Shown: positions 24,397-34,121 of the stretch, piece by piece
Numbering within the stretch: the stretch's first letter is position 1
Layout: the number at the start of each line of letters is the position of its first letter
Assembly: GCA_013177935.1 (NCBI GenBank)
Contig: JABLXZ010000004.1
Span: 1-64,000 of the forward strand
Direction of reading: 5' to 3'
From: a candidate division WOR-3 bacterium
Lineage (GTDB): Bacteria > Hydrothermota > Tepidihabitantia > Tepidihabitantales > Tepidihabitantaceae
Length of the DNA: 64,000 bases
The notes under the pieces: generated by a model
The model's input: the letters and a program-made list of their open reading frames with translations, nothing else
Databases searched by the model: none
What the model was told of the DNA's origin: nothing
Program-made: the position numbers and the translations under genes

Positions 24397-24424
24397 ATAT
24401 TAAACCGGACCGCAGCAAAGTCAA
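24397..24424 (-). promoter_or_regulatory. Promoter of the radical SAM-rng operon
   Basis: Minus strand TTGACT (24424-24419), 16-bp spacer, TAATAT (24402-24397), then 12 bases to the ATG at 24384. The predicted leader is about 5 bases, with no Shine-Dalgarno sequence. Confidence 0.6.
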
Positions 24425-24482
24425 GAAAACCGCCCGGTTTCTCTCCACTCTTTGCCCATACCTACTAATCTCGCTTTTCCGC

Positions 24483-24510
24483 TTGACACCTCTCTTCTTA
24501 ATGTTAGCAT
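24483..24510 (+). promoter_or_regulatory. fusA promoter
   Basis: TTGACA (24483-24488), 16-bp spacer, TAGCAT (24505-24510), then 12 bases to the ATG. The predicted leader is about 5 bases and contains no Shine-Dalgarno sequence. Confidence 0.55.
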
Positions 24511-24522
24511 TACTTTTTATCT

Positions 24523-26601
24523 ATGTCCGATTACGACCTTAAACGAATTCGCAACATCGGCATTGCGGCGCACATCGATGCCGGCAAAACCACCACAACC
24601 GAACGCATCCTCTACTACACCGGCCGCATTCATCGGATGGGCGAAATTGACGAAGGCACAACCCAGATGGACTGGATGACGCAGGAACGGGAAAGGGGCA
24701 TCACCATCACCGCCGCCGCAACCAGTGTCCAATGGCTGGACCATCGTATCAACATCATCGACACCCCGGGTCATGTTGATTTTACCATTGAGGTTGAGCG
24801 TTCGCTCAAGGTTCTGGATGGCGCCATCATCGTCCTTTGCGGCGTGGGCGGTGTGGAACCGCAAACCGAAACGGTCTGGCGGCAGGCCGACCGTTACCAA
24901 GTGCCACGCATCGCCTTTGTCAACAAACTCGACCGGCTCGGTGCCGACTTCTATCGGGTGATAAAAATGATGGAAGAGAAGTTTGAACAAACCCCGCTGC
25001 CGGTGCAACTTCCCATCGGGGTCGAAGACCAATTTGTCGGCGTAATTGACCTGATAACTCAAGAAGCCTGTATCTGGCGCTCCGAAGACCTCGGCGCCAC
25101 CTTCGACACCGCACCCATCCCCGCCGAGTACCAAAAAGTGGTTGCCGAATACCGCCACCGGCTCCTCGATGTCCTCACAACATTTGATGAAACACTTCTC
25201 GACCGATACCTCAGCGGCACCGAACCAACACCTGAAGAGTTAAAGCACGCCATCCGGCGTGGTACCATCGAACGACGCATCGTTCCCGTCTTCTGTGGCG
25301 CCGCCTTTCGTAACAAAGGCATCCAGAAACTGCTTGACGGCATTGTCGAATATCTACCCTCACCCGTTGATATCCCGCCGGTAAAAGGCATCAATCCCAA
25401 AACCCAGAAAGCGGAGTCCAGGTCCGCGGACCCGAAAGCCCCTTTCTCCGGCTTGATTTTCAAACTTGCCTTTGACCCCCAGCGCGGGATGCTTTCCTAC
25501 ATCCGGGTATATTCAGGAAAGGTGGAAACCGGTGATGTTGTGTTTGCCGTTCCCGAAATGAAACGGTTACGGGTCCAGCGTCTGGCACTCGCCCATGCCA
25601 ATCGCTACGAAGAGGTTGACTCCCTTTCCGCTGGTGAAATCGGTGTGGTCATCGGATTAAAGGAAAGCCGCACCGGACAGACGCTCTGCGACCTTGCCCA
25701 TCCCATCGCCTTCGAACCAATCAAAGCACCGGAGCCGGTGGTATTCCTTGCCATCGAACCCCGGACCAGAGCCGATGACGAAAAACTGCAAACCGCCCTC
25801 CAAACAATGGCGCTCGAAGACCCGACCTTCAAAATCCGCACCGATGAAGAAACCGGCCAGTTAATCCTTTCGGGAATGGGCGAACTCCATCTCGAAATCC
25901 TGCTCGACCGGCTGCAGCGTGACTACGGAGTTGCGGTACATCCGGGAAAACCCCAGGTGTCCTATCGGGAAACGATAACCTCCACCGCCACTGCCGAAGG
26001 TAGATTTATCCGCCAGACCGGAGGTCGGGGACACTTTGCCGTGGTCAAACTGGCGCTCGAACCCGCACTCGATGGCAACTGGGTTGTCAACGAAATTCGG
26101 GAAGGCACCATCCCGAAACAGTTTCTACCACCAATTGAACAGGCGGTGGCAGAATGTTTTGAAACCGGGGTCCTTGCCGGTTATCCGATAATTAACACCA
26201 GGGTCCACATCATTGACGGTGCCTATCACGAGGTGGACTCTTCGGATGTCGACTTCAAGGTGGCGGCAGCGCAGGCATTCCGTGAAGCATTCCTTGCCGC
26301 CCAGCCGACATTTTTGGAGCCGATAATGGAACTGGAAGTGGTGACTCCGGAGCAGTATCTTGGTACCGTTCTTGCTGACATCAATGCCCGCGGCGGCAGA
26401 ATCATCCACCTCGATGCGGTTAAAGGTCACCAGATTATCACCGCTGAGATACCCCTTTCCAAAACCTTTGGCTACGCCACCAGCCTGCGTTCCCTCACCC
26501 AGGGTCGCGCCAGCCACTCAATGCAGTTCAAACGGTTTAGCCCGGTTGACGAGGAGACCAGAATCAAACTTTATCCCCTGTTCGGCGAAACAAAAAAATA
26601 A
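24523..26601 (+). CDS. fusA: Translation elongation factor G
   Basis: This 692-residue GTPase of the EF-G family drives translocation and ribosome recycling. G motifs are visible: [13 protein letters not shown] (about 16-28), RGITI (switch I end), [12 protein letters not shown] and a CGAAF G5 variant. Domain II-V segments follow, with the domain IV marks [10 protein letters not shown] and [14 protein letters not shown]. The C-terminal GRASHSMQF replaces the more usual GRA(T/S)xTMxF. The gene stands alone, away from rpsL-rpsG-tuf, so it could be a second EF-G paralogue (EF-G2 type) rather than the str-operon copy. Which of the two cannot be decided without the rest of the genome. Confidence 0.93.
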   Translation: MSDYDLKRIRNIGIAAHIDAGKTTTTERILYYTGRIHRMGEIDEGTTQMDWMTQERERGITITAAATSVQWLDHRINIIDTPGHVDFTIEVERSLKVLDGAIIVLCGVGGVEPQTETVWRQADRYQVPRIAFVNKLDRLGADFYRVIKMMEEKFEQTPLPVQLPIGVEDQFVGVIDLITQEACIWRSEDLGATFDTAPIPAEYQKVVAEYRHRLLDVLTTFDETLLDRYLSGTEPTPEELKHAIRRGTIERRIVPVFCGAAFRNKGIQKLLDGIVEYLPSPVDIPPVKGINPKTQKAESRSADPKAPFSGLIFKLAFDPQRGMLSYIRVYSGKVETGDVVFAVPEMKRLRVQRLALAHANRYEEVDSLSAGEIGVVIGLKESRTGQTLCDLAHPIAFEPIKAPEPVVFLAIEPRTRADDEKLQTALQTMALEDPTFKIRTDEETGQLILSGMGELHLEILLDRLQRDYGVAVHPGKPQVSYRETITSTATAEGRFIRQTGGRGHFAVVKLALEPALDGNWVVNEIREGTIPKQFLPPIEQAVAECFETGVLAGYPIINTRVHIIDGAYHEVDSSDVDFKVAAAQAFREAFLAAQPTFLEPIMELEVVTPEQYLGTVLADINARGGRIIHLDAVKGHQIITAEIPLSKTFGYATSLRSLTQGRASHSMQFKRFSPVDEETRIKLYPLFGETKK

Positions 26602-27045
26602 TACCGCAAAACCGGGAAAAAATCACCCCATCGCCCGTTACTGCTCAACAGACTAAAAACCCTGATACGACTCACTGAACCGTTGGGGGAACGGCTCCCC
26701 GATTAACTCCTTAAACCCTTTTCCCCACCCTGCCTGACCCCATCTTAAAAACCACATAATTGGCACTCCATTGTGCTATCTTATTGAAATTTTACGAGTT
26801 AACTTGCCAACTACTTTCCCTAACACTTTTCCCCGCATTTTAAACTACCCAATCTTGGCTCCTCTGGATGATTTTGGGGCAACCGGTTGTCAGGGAAAAT
26901 CGAAATGTGGCACCTATTCTACCTGCAATTATCACAACCCGGGGAACGATAGCCGAAGAACAAGCCGCTATGTCAACCAACGCGCACCTGCTTCTGGGAC
27001 TATCCCCGGCAGAAACAGATTACCATCGCCTCACCTATTTTTTCC
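26602..27045. other. Intergenic region, nothing recognised
   Basis: About 450 bases follow fusA. A short G/C-rich inverted repeat (GGGGA-ACGGC-TCCCC) lies at about 26683-26699 but has no T-run. Short frames here lack ribosome binding sites and family resemblance. Confidence 0.5.
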
Positions 27046-27073
27046 TTGACATTTAACATTTTTATATTAAATT
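27046..27073 (+). promoter_or_regulatory. Promoter of the lipoprotein gene
   Basis: TTGACA (27046-27051), 16-bp spacer, TAAATT (27068-27073). The leader is about 47 bases and ends in AAAGGAGG before the ATG at 27127, unlike the near-leaderless promoters elsewhere in the window. Confidence 0.55.
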
Positions 27074-27126
27074 AGTTACGGTATGAGAAGCCAAAGCAGC
27101 AAAGCCAAACCAAAAAGGAGGTAGTA

Positions 27127-27459
27127 ATGAAAAAAGCGCTGCTACTCGGTATCATCCCGCTCGTCTGCCTGACAATGATGACCGGATGTATCCCGGGATT
27201 CTACACTGTGGGAACACTTTACACTTCGGTAAAGACACCGGCATCGGCAGTCGCCTATTATGGTCCGCAGGCAACAAGTAATGCCAAAGTGGCAAAGGTA
27301 ACCGCAACCAACATCCTCGGACTCATTGCCACCGGCGATGCCAGCCTTGAAGCGGCAATGCGTGAAAGTGGAATCAAAAAGGTTCACCATATTGACCAGG
27401 AGGTAACCAGCATCCTCGGTTTGTGGTCAACCTACACGATTTACGTTTACGGCGAATAA
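27127..27459 (+). CDS. TRL-like family lipoprotein
   Basis: This 110-residue exported lipoprotein has a signal peptide with a basic start, a hydrophobic core and the lipobox MTGC, giving Cys21 as the lipidated residue. The mature part matches the TRL-like family: GLIATGDASLEAAMRESGI, then KVHHIDQEV and a final TIYVYGE. The function of the family is not known. Copies are usually small and abundant surface or periplasmic lipoproteins. It has a strong AAAGGAGG ribosome binding site and is followed by a very strong terminator, so it is a single-gene, probably highly expressed unit. Confidence 0.88.
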   Translation: MKKALLLGIIPLVCLTMMTGCIPGFYTVGTLYTSVKTPASAVAYYGPQATSNAKVAKVTATNILGLIATGDASLEAAMRESGIKKVHHIDQEVTSILGLWSTYTIYVYGE

Positions 27460-27476
27460 AACCTGATAACACCTTT

Positions 27477-27506
27477 GGGGGCGATTAACTCGCCCCCGTT
27501 TTTTTT
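27477..27506 (+). terminator. Rho-independent terminator
   Basis: Perfect 8-bp stem GGGGGCGA/TCGCCCCC with loop TTAAC, followed by G and eight Ts (27499-27506). It ends the lipoprotein transcript, and its T-run overlaps the -35 element of the next promoter. Confidence 0.92.
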
Positions 27507-27533
27507 GCCTGAAAAACAATTTTTTGCTAATAT
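27505..27533 (+). promoter_or_regulatory. Phosphohexomutase promoter, leaderless geometry
   Basis: TTGCCT (27505-27510), 17-bp spacer, TAATAT (27528-27533), then 7 bases to the ATG at 27541. The predicted start site coincides with the start codon. Confidence 0.6.
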
Positions 27534-27540
27534 TGAATTA

Positions 27541-28920
27541 ATGTTCAATCCGGCAATCTTTCGTGAGTACGATATCCGGGGCAAGGCGGCAACCGACCTT
27601 TCGGACGATGTTGTTTACCGTCTGGCTCAGGCTTTCGGCACCTACATCCAGCAGAAAGGTGTTTATCAATGTATCATCGGCAGGGATGTTCGCCTATCCG
27701 GACCAAGGATTGAAAAGGCGCTAACCGAAGGGTTGCTTGCTACCGGTGTTGATGTGATAAAGATTGGCGTAGTTCCCACACCGGTATTTTACTTCTCTTG
27801 TTTCCATCTGAATATCAACGCCGGCATAATGATTACCGCCAGCCACAACCCGCCAAATGAAAACGGCTTCAAAATTGGAATGTACAAAACCACCATCTAC
27901 GGTGAAGAAATTCAAATGCTGCGTCAAATAGGCGAAGAGGGCAAATTTGCCATTGGCAAAGGCAAACTGAGCGAGTGCGATGTGATTGAGCCTTACATTG
28001 CGATGTGTTTGTCGAAAGTAAAAATCTCTAAACCGCTCAAGGTGGTTTTTGACCCGGGTAACGGCACCGCTGGTGTTCTCCTTGAGAGACTTTTGGCAAA
28101 AACCCCGGTCCAGCCGATATTTATCAACTTAACACCCGACGGCAACTTTCCCGGTCACATACCAGACCCGACTGTGCCGGCGTATCTTGAACAGGCGATC
28201 AACCTGGTTAAAGAAACCAATGCCGATTGCGGCATCGGCTACGATGGTGATGCCGACCGAATCGGTGTCATCGACGAAACCGGTACCACCATTTATGGCG
28301 ACCGGCTTCTGGCGCTATTTGCCCGGGAGATTCTTGCCCGTCAGCCCGGAGCAAAGATTGTGTTTGAAGTCAAATGTTCTCAGGGGCTGGTGGAATACAT
28401 CAAAAAACTGGGCGGTGTACCGATAATGTGGAAAACGGGCCACTCGCTTATCAAAGCAAAGATGAAATCAGAAGGTGCCTTAATCGCCGGCGAGATGTCG
28501 GGCCATATGTTCTTTGCCGACGACTACTACGGCTATGACGACGCCATCTTCGCCTCCCTGCGGTTGCTACAACTCCTCGCCAGTTCGGGAAAACGGCTAT
28601 CAGAACTGGCAGCGGAAATTCCCTACTACTACGCCACACCCGAAATCCGGGTTAAAATCGAAAGCCCGGATGCCGACCATTGGAAATTTGAGGTGGTAGC
28701 GGCATTGAAAGAGCATTTCCGCAGCCGGTTTGAAACAATTGACATCGACGGCGTACGGGTTGTATTTCCGGATGGCTGGGGTCTGGTCCGCGCCTCCAAC
28801 ACCCAGCCGATTCTCGTTTTGCGCTTTGAAGCCAAAACCCCGGAAAGGCTCAAAGAAATCAGGCAACTGTTTTATGAACAGTTGCGCAGATTCCCGGAAG
28901 TTGTGCTACCCGAAGACTGA
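27541..28920 (+). CDS. manB: Phosphomannomutase/phosphoglucomutase
   Basis: This 459-residue alpha-D-phosphohexomutase interconverts hexose 1- and 6-phosphates for sugar-nucleotide and envelope synthesis. All four family loops are visible: catalytic phosphoserine loop TASHNPP (about 99-105), metal loop GYDGDADRIG (about 237-246), sugar-binding GEMSGHMFF (about 318-326) and phosphate-binding RASNTQPILVLRFEA (about 418-432). The length fits AlgC/ManB. The ATG at 27541 is used because homology begins there (FNPAIFREYDIRG) and the promoter points to it. Substrate preference (mannose versus glucose) is not certain. Confidence 0.93.
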   Translation: MFNPAIFREYDIRGKAATDLSDDVVYRLAQAFGTYIQQKGVYQCIIGRDVRLSGPRIEKALTEGLLATGVDVIKIGVVPTPVFYFSCFHLNINAGIMITASHNPPNENGFKIGMYKTTIYGEEIQMLRQIGEEGKFAIGKGKLSECDVIEPYIAMCLSKVKISKPLKVVFDPGNGTAGVLLERLLAKTPVQPIFINLTPDGNFPGHIPDPTVPAYLEQAINLVKETNADCGIGYDGDADRIGVIDETGTTIYGDRLLALFAREILARQPGAKIVFEVKCSQGLVEYIKKLGGVPIMWKTGHSLIKAKMKSEGALIAGEMSGHMFFADDYYGYDDAIFASLRLLQLLASSGKRLSELAAEIPYYYATPEIRVKIESPDADHWKFEVVAALKEHFRSRFETIDIDGVRVVFPDGWGLVRASNTQPILVLRFEAKTPERLKEIRQLFYEQLRRFPEVVLPED

Positions 28921-28935
28921 ACCCACCGTTTAAAA

Positions 28936-29676
28936 ATGCACCGTTCTGAACGGCTTCTCCGGGCGGCACTGAGCCCGAATCAACTCATTGAAGAAAATGA
29001 GAAGGTTGCGGTCGGGCTTTCCGGCGGTGCCGACAGCCTGTGTTTACTTTTAACCCTCTGGGAGTACAATCGCCGCCATCGAAAAAACTGGCAGATTTAT
29101 CCCATCCACATCAATCCCGGATTTCCCGGCTGGAAAACCGAGCGTATTGAGGCAATCTGCCAGCGGTTTGGGCTTACCTGTACGGTCAAAACGGTCAATG
29201 TTCCGGCAAAACTTCAGGCAACTGAAACCGACTCCTGCTTTTTCTGCGCCCATGAGCGGCGCAAAGCGCTCTTTTCATCCGCAGTTGAGCTGGGCTGCCA
29301 TAAAGTGGCGTTGGGTCATCATCTTGAAGATGTCAATGAGACCTTTCTGTTAAACCTCCTCTTCACATCCTCGGCACGAACGATTCTGCCCCGCCAACCA
29401 CTCTTTTCCGGCCGGCTTGTTGTTATTCGTCCCCTCTACTACTTCACCGAAGAGCTTATCCGCACCCGACTCAAAGCCGCTGCGCTTCGACCGGTGCGCA
29501 ACCGCTGTCCGTACGGAACGAAGAGCAAGCGTATGCTCATCCGCCGCATTCTTACCCGGCTCGCCCGCACCGACCCCCGCATCAAAACCAACATCTTCTG
29601 GGGTATCCACAACTTGAAGCCGGAATATTTGCCCGGGAAAACGATTTCTCGCCAACAACTTATGGACGATGTTTGA
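28936..29676 (+). CDS. TtcA-family PP-loop tRNA thiolase
   Basis: This 246-residue adenylating enzyme is of the TtcA group, which install sulfur in tRNA. The ATP PP-loop is GLSGGADS (27-34). A Cys pair C101-x2-C104 follows (SCFFCAHERRKAL) and a third Cys at 191 (NRCPYG), the positions where TtcA binds an Fe-S cluster. GHHLEDVNETFLLNLL is the typical second ATP motif. E. coli TtcA is longer (311). The target base (2-thiocytidine-32 or another) cannot be assigned. It follows manB by 15 bases without a Shine-Dalgarno sequence and may be co-transcribed. Confidence 0.87.
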   Translation: MHRSERLLRAALSPNQLIEENEKVAVGLSGGADSLCLLLTLWEYNRRHRKNWQIYPIHINPGFPGWKTERIEAICQRFGLTCTVKTVNVPAKLQATETDSCFFCAHERRKALFSSAVELGCHKVALGHHLEDVNETFLLNLLFTSSARTILPRQPLFSGRLVVIRPLYYFTEELIRTRLKAAALRPVRNRCPYGTKSKRMLIRRILTRLARTDPRIKTNIFWGIHNLKPEYLPGKTISRQQLMDDV

Positions 29677-29700
29677 CAGTCAAAACAAAATGGTTATGAT
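29673..29700 (+). promoter_or_regulatory. Promoter of the TPR-solute-binding protein pair
   Basis: TTGACA (29673-29678), 16-bp spacer, TATGAT (29695-29700). The -35 element overlaps the stop codon of the TtcA-like gene. The leader is about 28 bases and carries AGGAGG before the ATG at 29735. Confidence 0.75.
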
Positions 29701-29734
29701 TTTTTGTTTATTATAAAATCTCAGGAGGATAAAA

Positions 29735-31351
29735 ATGTTAACTTTTCGTCGGTTTGCAATACTGCTTGCCGTCCTAAGTGCGGTCGTCTTCGCCCAGAAA
29801 GTACCGCTCGACGCCCTGTTAAGAGGGGGACGCATCCATTATCAAGGTGGCCGCTATGAACGCGCCCGCGAACAGTTTGAGAAGGCGCTTGACCAGTACG
29901 GCACGACCGTTGACAACACCACCCTCGCCAGTATTCATCTCTGGCTCGGGTTGTGCGAAGCCCAGTTAAACCGGCTCACACCTGCGGCTGACCACTTCCT
30001 CAAAGCAATCGAGAACGACTCCCTGCTCATAACCACGATTCGCAACGATGAACAGCAGGAGTACTGGGTCTGGACCGCCTTTATCACCGCCAGCCGGGGC
30101 AATTACACCGCGGGTGATTATGAGAAGGCAATAACCTATGCCCGTGCCGCCCTTAAAATTCATCCGGACCGCTCTCAGCCCTATTCGCTCATTGCCAACG
30201 CCTACAGCACAATGGGAAAGTACGAAGATATGCTTACCACCGCCCGGCAAATGCTTGCCCTCAACACCGCCAGCGCCGAAGCCTACTCACTCATTGGCCT
30301 TTACTTCTTCCAGAAACCGGACAGTGCCTGGACAACACCCCAGGCAAAGCGAGCCCGCTGGGACTCGGTCTATTATTATTACAGTGAGGCGCTGAAGATT
30401 TATCGCGCCCGCCTTGATAGCGCCGTCACCGAACTGGGTAACCTTCTTAAAACCACCGATACCAGCCGCATCCGCTCGGTTGCTGAACAACTGGTCGAAA
30501 AACAGCGATTCTTCCCGCCCGAAGAGCTGAAGCGCTACATCGAAAAGGAGTTACAGGGTGGTAAGCAACTGGAAAAGTTTGCTCAGATTACTTCCCGGCT
30601 TTTTTATGCCGAGAACAATCTCAATGTCACTTCCGCCCGGCTCGGTACCGCCTTGCTTCGGGCATCAGCCGAAGCCAAACGGGATACCGCCGAGCGATAT
30701 CGAGCCTTAGCCGAATCTCTTTTCGCCCAGGCGCTACTATACGACCGGTTTGACTTTACGACGATGTTCAACCTTGGTATCGCCCAATACCAGGGTCGCA
30801 ATGACAGCCTTGCTGCCGCCACCTTTTCCCGGGTTATTGCCGGAACGGTCGTTCCGCTCACTGTACTACCACAAAATGTAATCACTCAACTCATCTCGCA
30901 AATCTCGCCTGAGGCGGCAAAAACCGGCTATCTCCAACTAACCGGTGACCTCCTCGCAATTGTTGATAGCACACTTTTCACCCTTGGCTATCGTGGTGGC
31001 AGTTACGCCTGGTTCTACTTCCCGGACAAAAGGGAACAAAAGGAATTCCCTTTGAGCCCTTCTGATACCGCCGGGATGTTTTTAAGTGTTGAAAGCCCGG
31101 TCCAGCTGGAAAACATCTACCTCCTCTACGGCATAAGTCAAACCGGCTTTGGCCTTGCCCAGATTGAAGCCTCGCGGGCAGAACTGGGAAAATCGGTGCT
31201 TAATCAGGCGATTCCCAATCTGATAATGACCACAAAAATCAACCCCAAAAATGCCGAAGCCTACCTCAATCTTGTTCACTGCTATCGGGAAACCGGCAAT
31301 AAAGAAAAAGCGGCATGGGCTTACGAGATGTATAAAAAATTGAGTAAATAA
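29735..31351 (+). CDS. Secreted tetratricopeptide-repeat protein
   Basis: This 538-residue exported protein has residues 1-21 as a signal peptide (LAVLSAVVFAQ end). TPR-like helical pairs start at about 28 (ALLRGGRIHYQGGRYERA is their centre), recur near 65-95, 115-160 and 165-195, and appear again near 480-536 (AEAYLNLVHCYRETGNKEKA). The middle part is predicted helical with few recognisable repeats. Such proteins scaffold assemblies in the periplasm or outer membrane. Function is unknown. It is 9 bases upstream of an orphan solute-binding protein with which it shares a promoter, suggesting they act together. Confidence 0.85.
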   Translation: MLTFRRFAILLAVLSAVVFAQKVPLDALLRGGRIHYQGGRYERAREQFEKALDQYGTTVDNTTLASIHLWLGLCEAQLNRLTPAADHFLKAIENDSLLITTIRNDEQQEYWVWTAFITASRGNYTAGDYEKAITYARAALKIHPDRSQPYSLIANAYSTMGKYEDMLTTARQMLALNTASAEAYSLIGLYFFQKPDSAWTTPQAKRARWDSVYYYYSEALKIYRARLDSAVTELGNLLKTTDTSRIRSVAEQLVEKQRFFPPEELKRYIEKELQGGKQLEKFAQITSRLFYAENNLNVTSARLGTALLRASAEAKRDTAERYRALAESLFAQALLYDRFDFTTMFNLGIAQYQGRNDSLAAATFSRVIAGTVVPLTVLPQNVITQLISQISPEAAKTGYLQLTGDLLAIVDSTLFTLGYRGGSYAWFYFPDKREQKEFPLSPSDTAGMFLSVESPVQLENIYLLYGISQTGFGLAQIEASRAELGKSVLNQAIPNLIMTTKINPKNAEAYLNLVHCYRETGNKEKAAWAYEMYKKLSK

Positions 31352-31360
31352 GGAGAAAAG

Positions 31361-32326
31361 ATGACGAAACTTTTAACCGCAATTATCATTGTCCTCAGTC
31401 TGGTTCTGGTAGGTGTAATCCTGTACCCCCAATTACAGGAAAATCGGCCCCAGCATCTTCGTTTCGCCTGTGACAGTTCGGTTGCGGCTTTGCCATTCAT
31501 CGTTGCGGTTCAGGATACCCTGTTTACAAAAAACCGCATTGACCCCGAACTGGTATTCTACTCCGACCCGGAAAAAGCCCTTGATGAACTGTTTGCCGGC
31601 AACATCGATGTCGGCATCTTCCCCTGGAGTACGGTATTTAAACGCATCGCGGCTAAAGGTGAAACTCTTAAGGTGTTTATGGCGGTTGAATTTCGACCCA
31701 CCTTACCGGTCGATGCAATCGCCAAACCGGCAAAAGGGAAAATCAAAACGGTCAACGACCTTAAAGACAAAAGACTTGGTTATCCACCGGTGCTGCGTGA
31801 CTATCTACCGCTCCTCCTCGCCAGTGCCAACCTGCTGCCGGCAAATGTTAAACTTACCGAAGTTCCGCTCACGACATTACCATCCCGTCTCGCTGCCGGC
31901 GAGTTTGATGCGGTGTGGGTTCTGGAACCATACATCACCCTTATTGACTTTACGAAATTCGATACGCTGAGTGCCCTGACAACAAAGTATATCACCAGTC
32001 CATTTCCCGCCTATGCGATTGGTTTCAGCCCCGAGTTCTTGAAGAAAACCACCAAGAATCAGCGCACCAGGCTCAAAATCGCACTTGATGCGGCGGTTGA
32101 CCGTATTGATGCTCAACCCAACGAGGTAAAGAAAGTGCTTAGTCGATTCTTCTTCGGCAACGACACCACCGGCACAGGCGCTCGTCTACCACTGTTTCAG
32201 AAAATCGCCGAGATTAACAAACCTGGAATCCAGACCCTCGCGAGCCGGATGCTTACGCTCGGCATTTTGACCGATACCCTTGATACCCGGGGCATATTTG
32301 CCCAGCCGGCACAGCTGATGCGTTAA
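31361..32326 (+). CDS. SsuA/THI5 (NMT1)-like substrate-binding protein, orphan
   Basis: This 321-residue protein is of the ABC transporter periplasmic binding fold used for sulfonates, nitrate and thiamine precursors. An N-terminal hydrophobic segment (about 5-23) serves as signal or anchor, without a lipobox Cys. Typical elements are LRFACDSSVAALPFIVA, DELFAGNIDVGIFPWST and LAAGEFDAVWVLEPY. No permease or ATPase gene lies nearby. It follows the TPR gene with an AAGGAGAAA ribosome binding site. The ligand cannot be predicted. It may be a sensor or scaffold component rather than a transporter part. Confidence 0.82.
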   Translation: MTKLLTAIIIVLSLVLVGVILYPQLQENRPQHLRFACDSSVAALPFIVAVQDTLFTKNRIDPELVFYSDPEKALDELFAGNIDVGIFPWSTVFKRIAAKGETLKVFMAVEFRPTLPVDAIAKPAKGKIKTVNDLKDKRLGYPPVLRDYLPLLLASANLLPANVKLTEVPLTTLPSRLAAGEFDAVWVLEPYITLIDFTKFDTLSALTTKYITSPFPAYAIGFSPEFLKKTTKNQRTRLKIALDAAVDRIDAQPNEVKKVLSRFFFGNDTTGTGARLPLFQKIAEINKPGIQTLASRMLTLGILTDTLDTRGIFAQPAQLMR

Positions 32327-32349
32327 TGATTGCCCGGGAATTGCCTTTT

Positions 32350-32624
<275 letters not shown>

Positions 32625-32639
32625 ATTTGTCGCCGATTG

Positions 32640-34121
32640 ATGCTCACTCGTAAAGTTTTAACACTTAAGTATCGGCCCCAGACTTTCGCTGAACTTCTGA
32701 TTCAAGACCATGTCCGCAATACCCTGACCCGTGCCATTGAACTCAACCGGCTTGCCAATGCCTATCTCTTCAGTGGACCGCGTGGTGTCGGCAAAACAAC
32801 GACCGCTCGCATACTGGCAAAAAGTCTCAACTGTCTTTCCTTTGACAAACCAACGACCACACCCTGCAACCAGTGTTCCGCTTGCGTCGAAATCGCTGAA
32901 TCCCGAAGTATGGATGTTCTGGAAATCGACGGTGCCTCCAACCGGGGAATTGACCAGGTGCGGGAACTGCGAGAAAACATAAAGTACTCTCCGGCCAGCC
33001 TGCGCTACAAAATTTACATCATCGATGAAGTGCATATGCTGACGACTGAGGCTTTCAATGCTTTACTTAAAACGCTGGAAGAACCACCTGCCCATGCGAA
33101 ATTTATCCTTGCAACGACCGCCGCCCACAAAGTACCGCCCACCATTACCTCGCGCTGTCAGCGGTTTGATTTTCGCAAAGCGACCCCGGCAGAAATTGTT
33201 CAGCGCCTCACCTGGATTGCCGAAAGAGAAAACATCAAAATTAGCCCGGAGGCATTGACCGCTATTGCTCGTCGAGCCGATGGCGCAATCCGGGATGCTG
33301 AAGGACTATTGGAACAACTCGCCACCTATAGTCCGGAAGGGGTCGAACTTTCTCACGCTGAGGAACTTCTTGGCCTTGTCCCAGCAAACCTTTTTTTCGA
33401 ATACGCTGAACTACTGGCAACCGGAAACGCCCGCGGCTTGTTTGAGTTTATCGACCGGCTCTTTACATCAGGCTACGACTTTATCGAGTTTTACTCTGGA
33501 GCGGTCACCCACTTCCGCAACCTGCTTGTCGCTAAACTGAATGGCTTACCTCCTGAGGCGGGCTTCTCCGCTGAAGAGCTCGACCGAATAAATAAACAAG
33601 CCGCCCGGTTCTCCCGCGAACAACTTATGGAGATTCTCAAACTGTTAAGTGAAAACGAAACAGCGGCTCGTTACTCTCAGATTCCCCGCTTGCTGCTGGA
33701 AATTGTGTCGCTGAAACTCCTGGGAGAAAACCTCGTACCCACGGCTCAAAATCAACACCTTGCCCGTGAAAAAACGAACGACCCATCACCAACGCCTCCC
33801 AATCCGCCCCCAGCCAACGAACTTGAGCAGGTCTATTGCCAGCTGTGTTCCCGGCTCGCAGCGCAAAAAGCACCCCTCGCCGCCCTTCTTAAACTCGGCA
33901 CGCCAACCGCCTACGACTCATCAATCTTCAAAGTAACCTTCCCTCGTGAACACAAAGGCATAATCCTCCAGATAGAAAAACACCAAAAACTGATCGACTC
34001 GATACTTTCCGAAATTACCGGGAAACCTACTCGTCTTAACGCCTGTGTCCGGCAGGAAAACAAACCTGACCACTTGAAAGATAAACTCAAAAAACATTTT
34101 GGTGAGGTTGAAGAACAGTGA
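32640..34121 (+). CDS. dnaX: DNA polymerase III gamma/tau subunit
   Basis: This 493-residue clamp-loader ATPase has Walker A GPRGVGKT (46-53), zinc-binding C65, C76, C79 and C82, Walker B IIDEVH (about 127-132) and the sensor/Arg-finger region TITSRCQRFDF (about 172-182). Residues after ~370 form a Pro-rich linker (PSPTPPNPPPANELEQ) and a short tau-like C-terminal domain, so the protein is between E. coli gamma and tau in length. The ATG at 32640 is where DnaX homology begins (LTLKYRPQTFAELL). No Shine-Dalgarno sequence precedes it. It overlaps recR by four bases. Confidence 0.95.
   Translation: MLTRKVLTLKYRPQTFAELLIQDHVRNTLTRAIELNRLANAYLFSGPRGVGKTTTARILAKSLNCLSFDKPTTTPCNQCSACVEIAESRSMDVLEIDGASNRGIDQVRELRENIKYSPASLRYKIYIIDEVHMLTTEAFNALLKTLEEPPAHAKFILATTAAHKVPPTITSRCQRFDFRKATPAEIVQRLTWIAERENIKISPEALTAIARRADGAIRDAEGLLEQLATYSPEGVELSHAEELLGLVPANLFFEYAELLATGNARGLFEFIDRLFTSGYDFIEFYSGAVTHFRNLLVAKLNGLPPEAGFSAEELDRINKQAARFSREQLMEILKLLSENETAARYSQIPRLLLEIVSLKLLGENLVPTAQNQHLAREKTNDPSPTPPNPPPANELEQVYCQLCSRLAAQKAPLAALLKLGTPTAYDSSIFKVTFPREHKGIILQIEKHQKLIDSILSEITGKPTRLNACVRQENKPDHLKDKLKKHFGEVEEQ

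Noticed and set aside
24517-25158. 213-codon minus-strand frame opposite the start of fusA
   Set aside because: It lies wholly against the conserved EF-G G-domain; its length is explained by codon bias of the sense gene and it has no recognisable motif.
26868-27056. 62-codon frame before the TRL-like lipoprotein gene
   Set aside because: No ribosome binding site or homology, and it covers the promoter of the lipoprotein gene.
33766-33774. A-run in dnaX as a programmed frameshift site making gamma and tau
   Set aside because: Only six As, with no clear slippery heptamer or downstream hairpin; the full frame already has an intermediate length.
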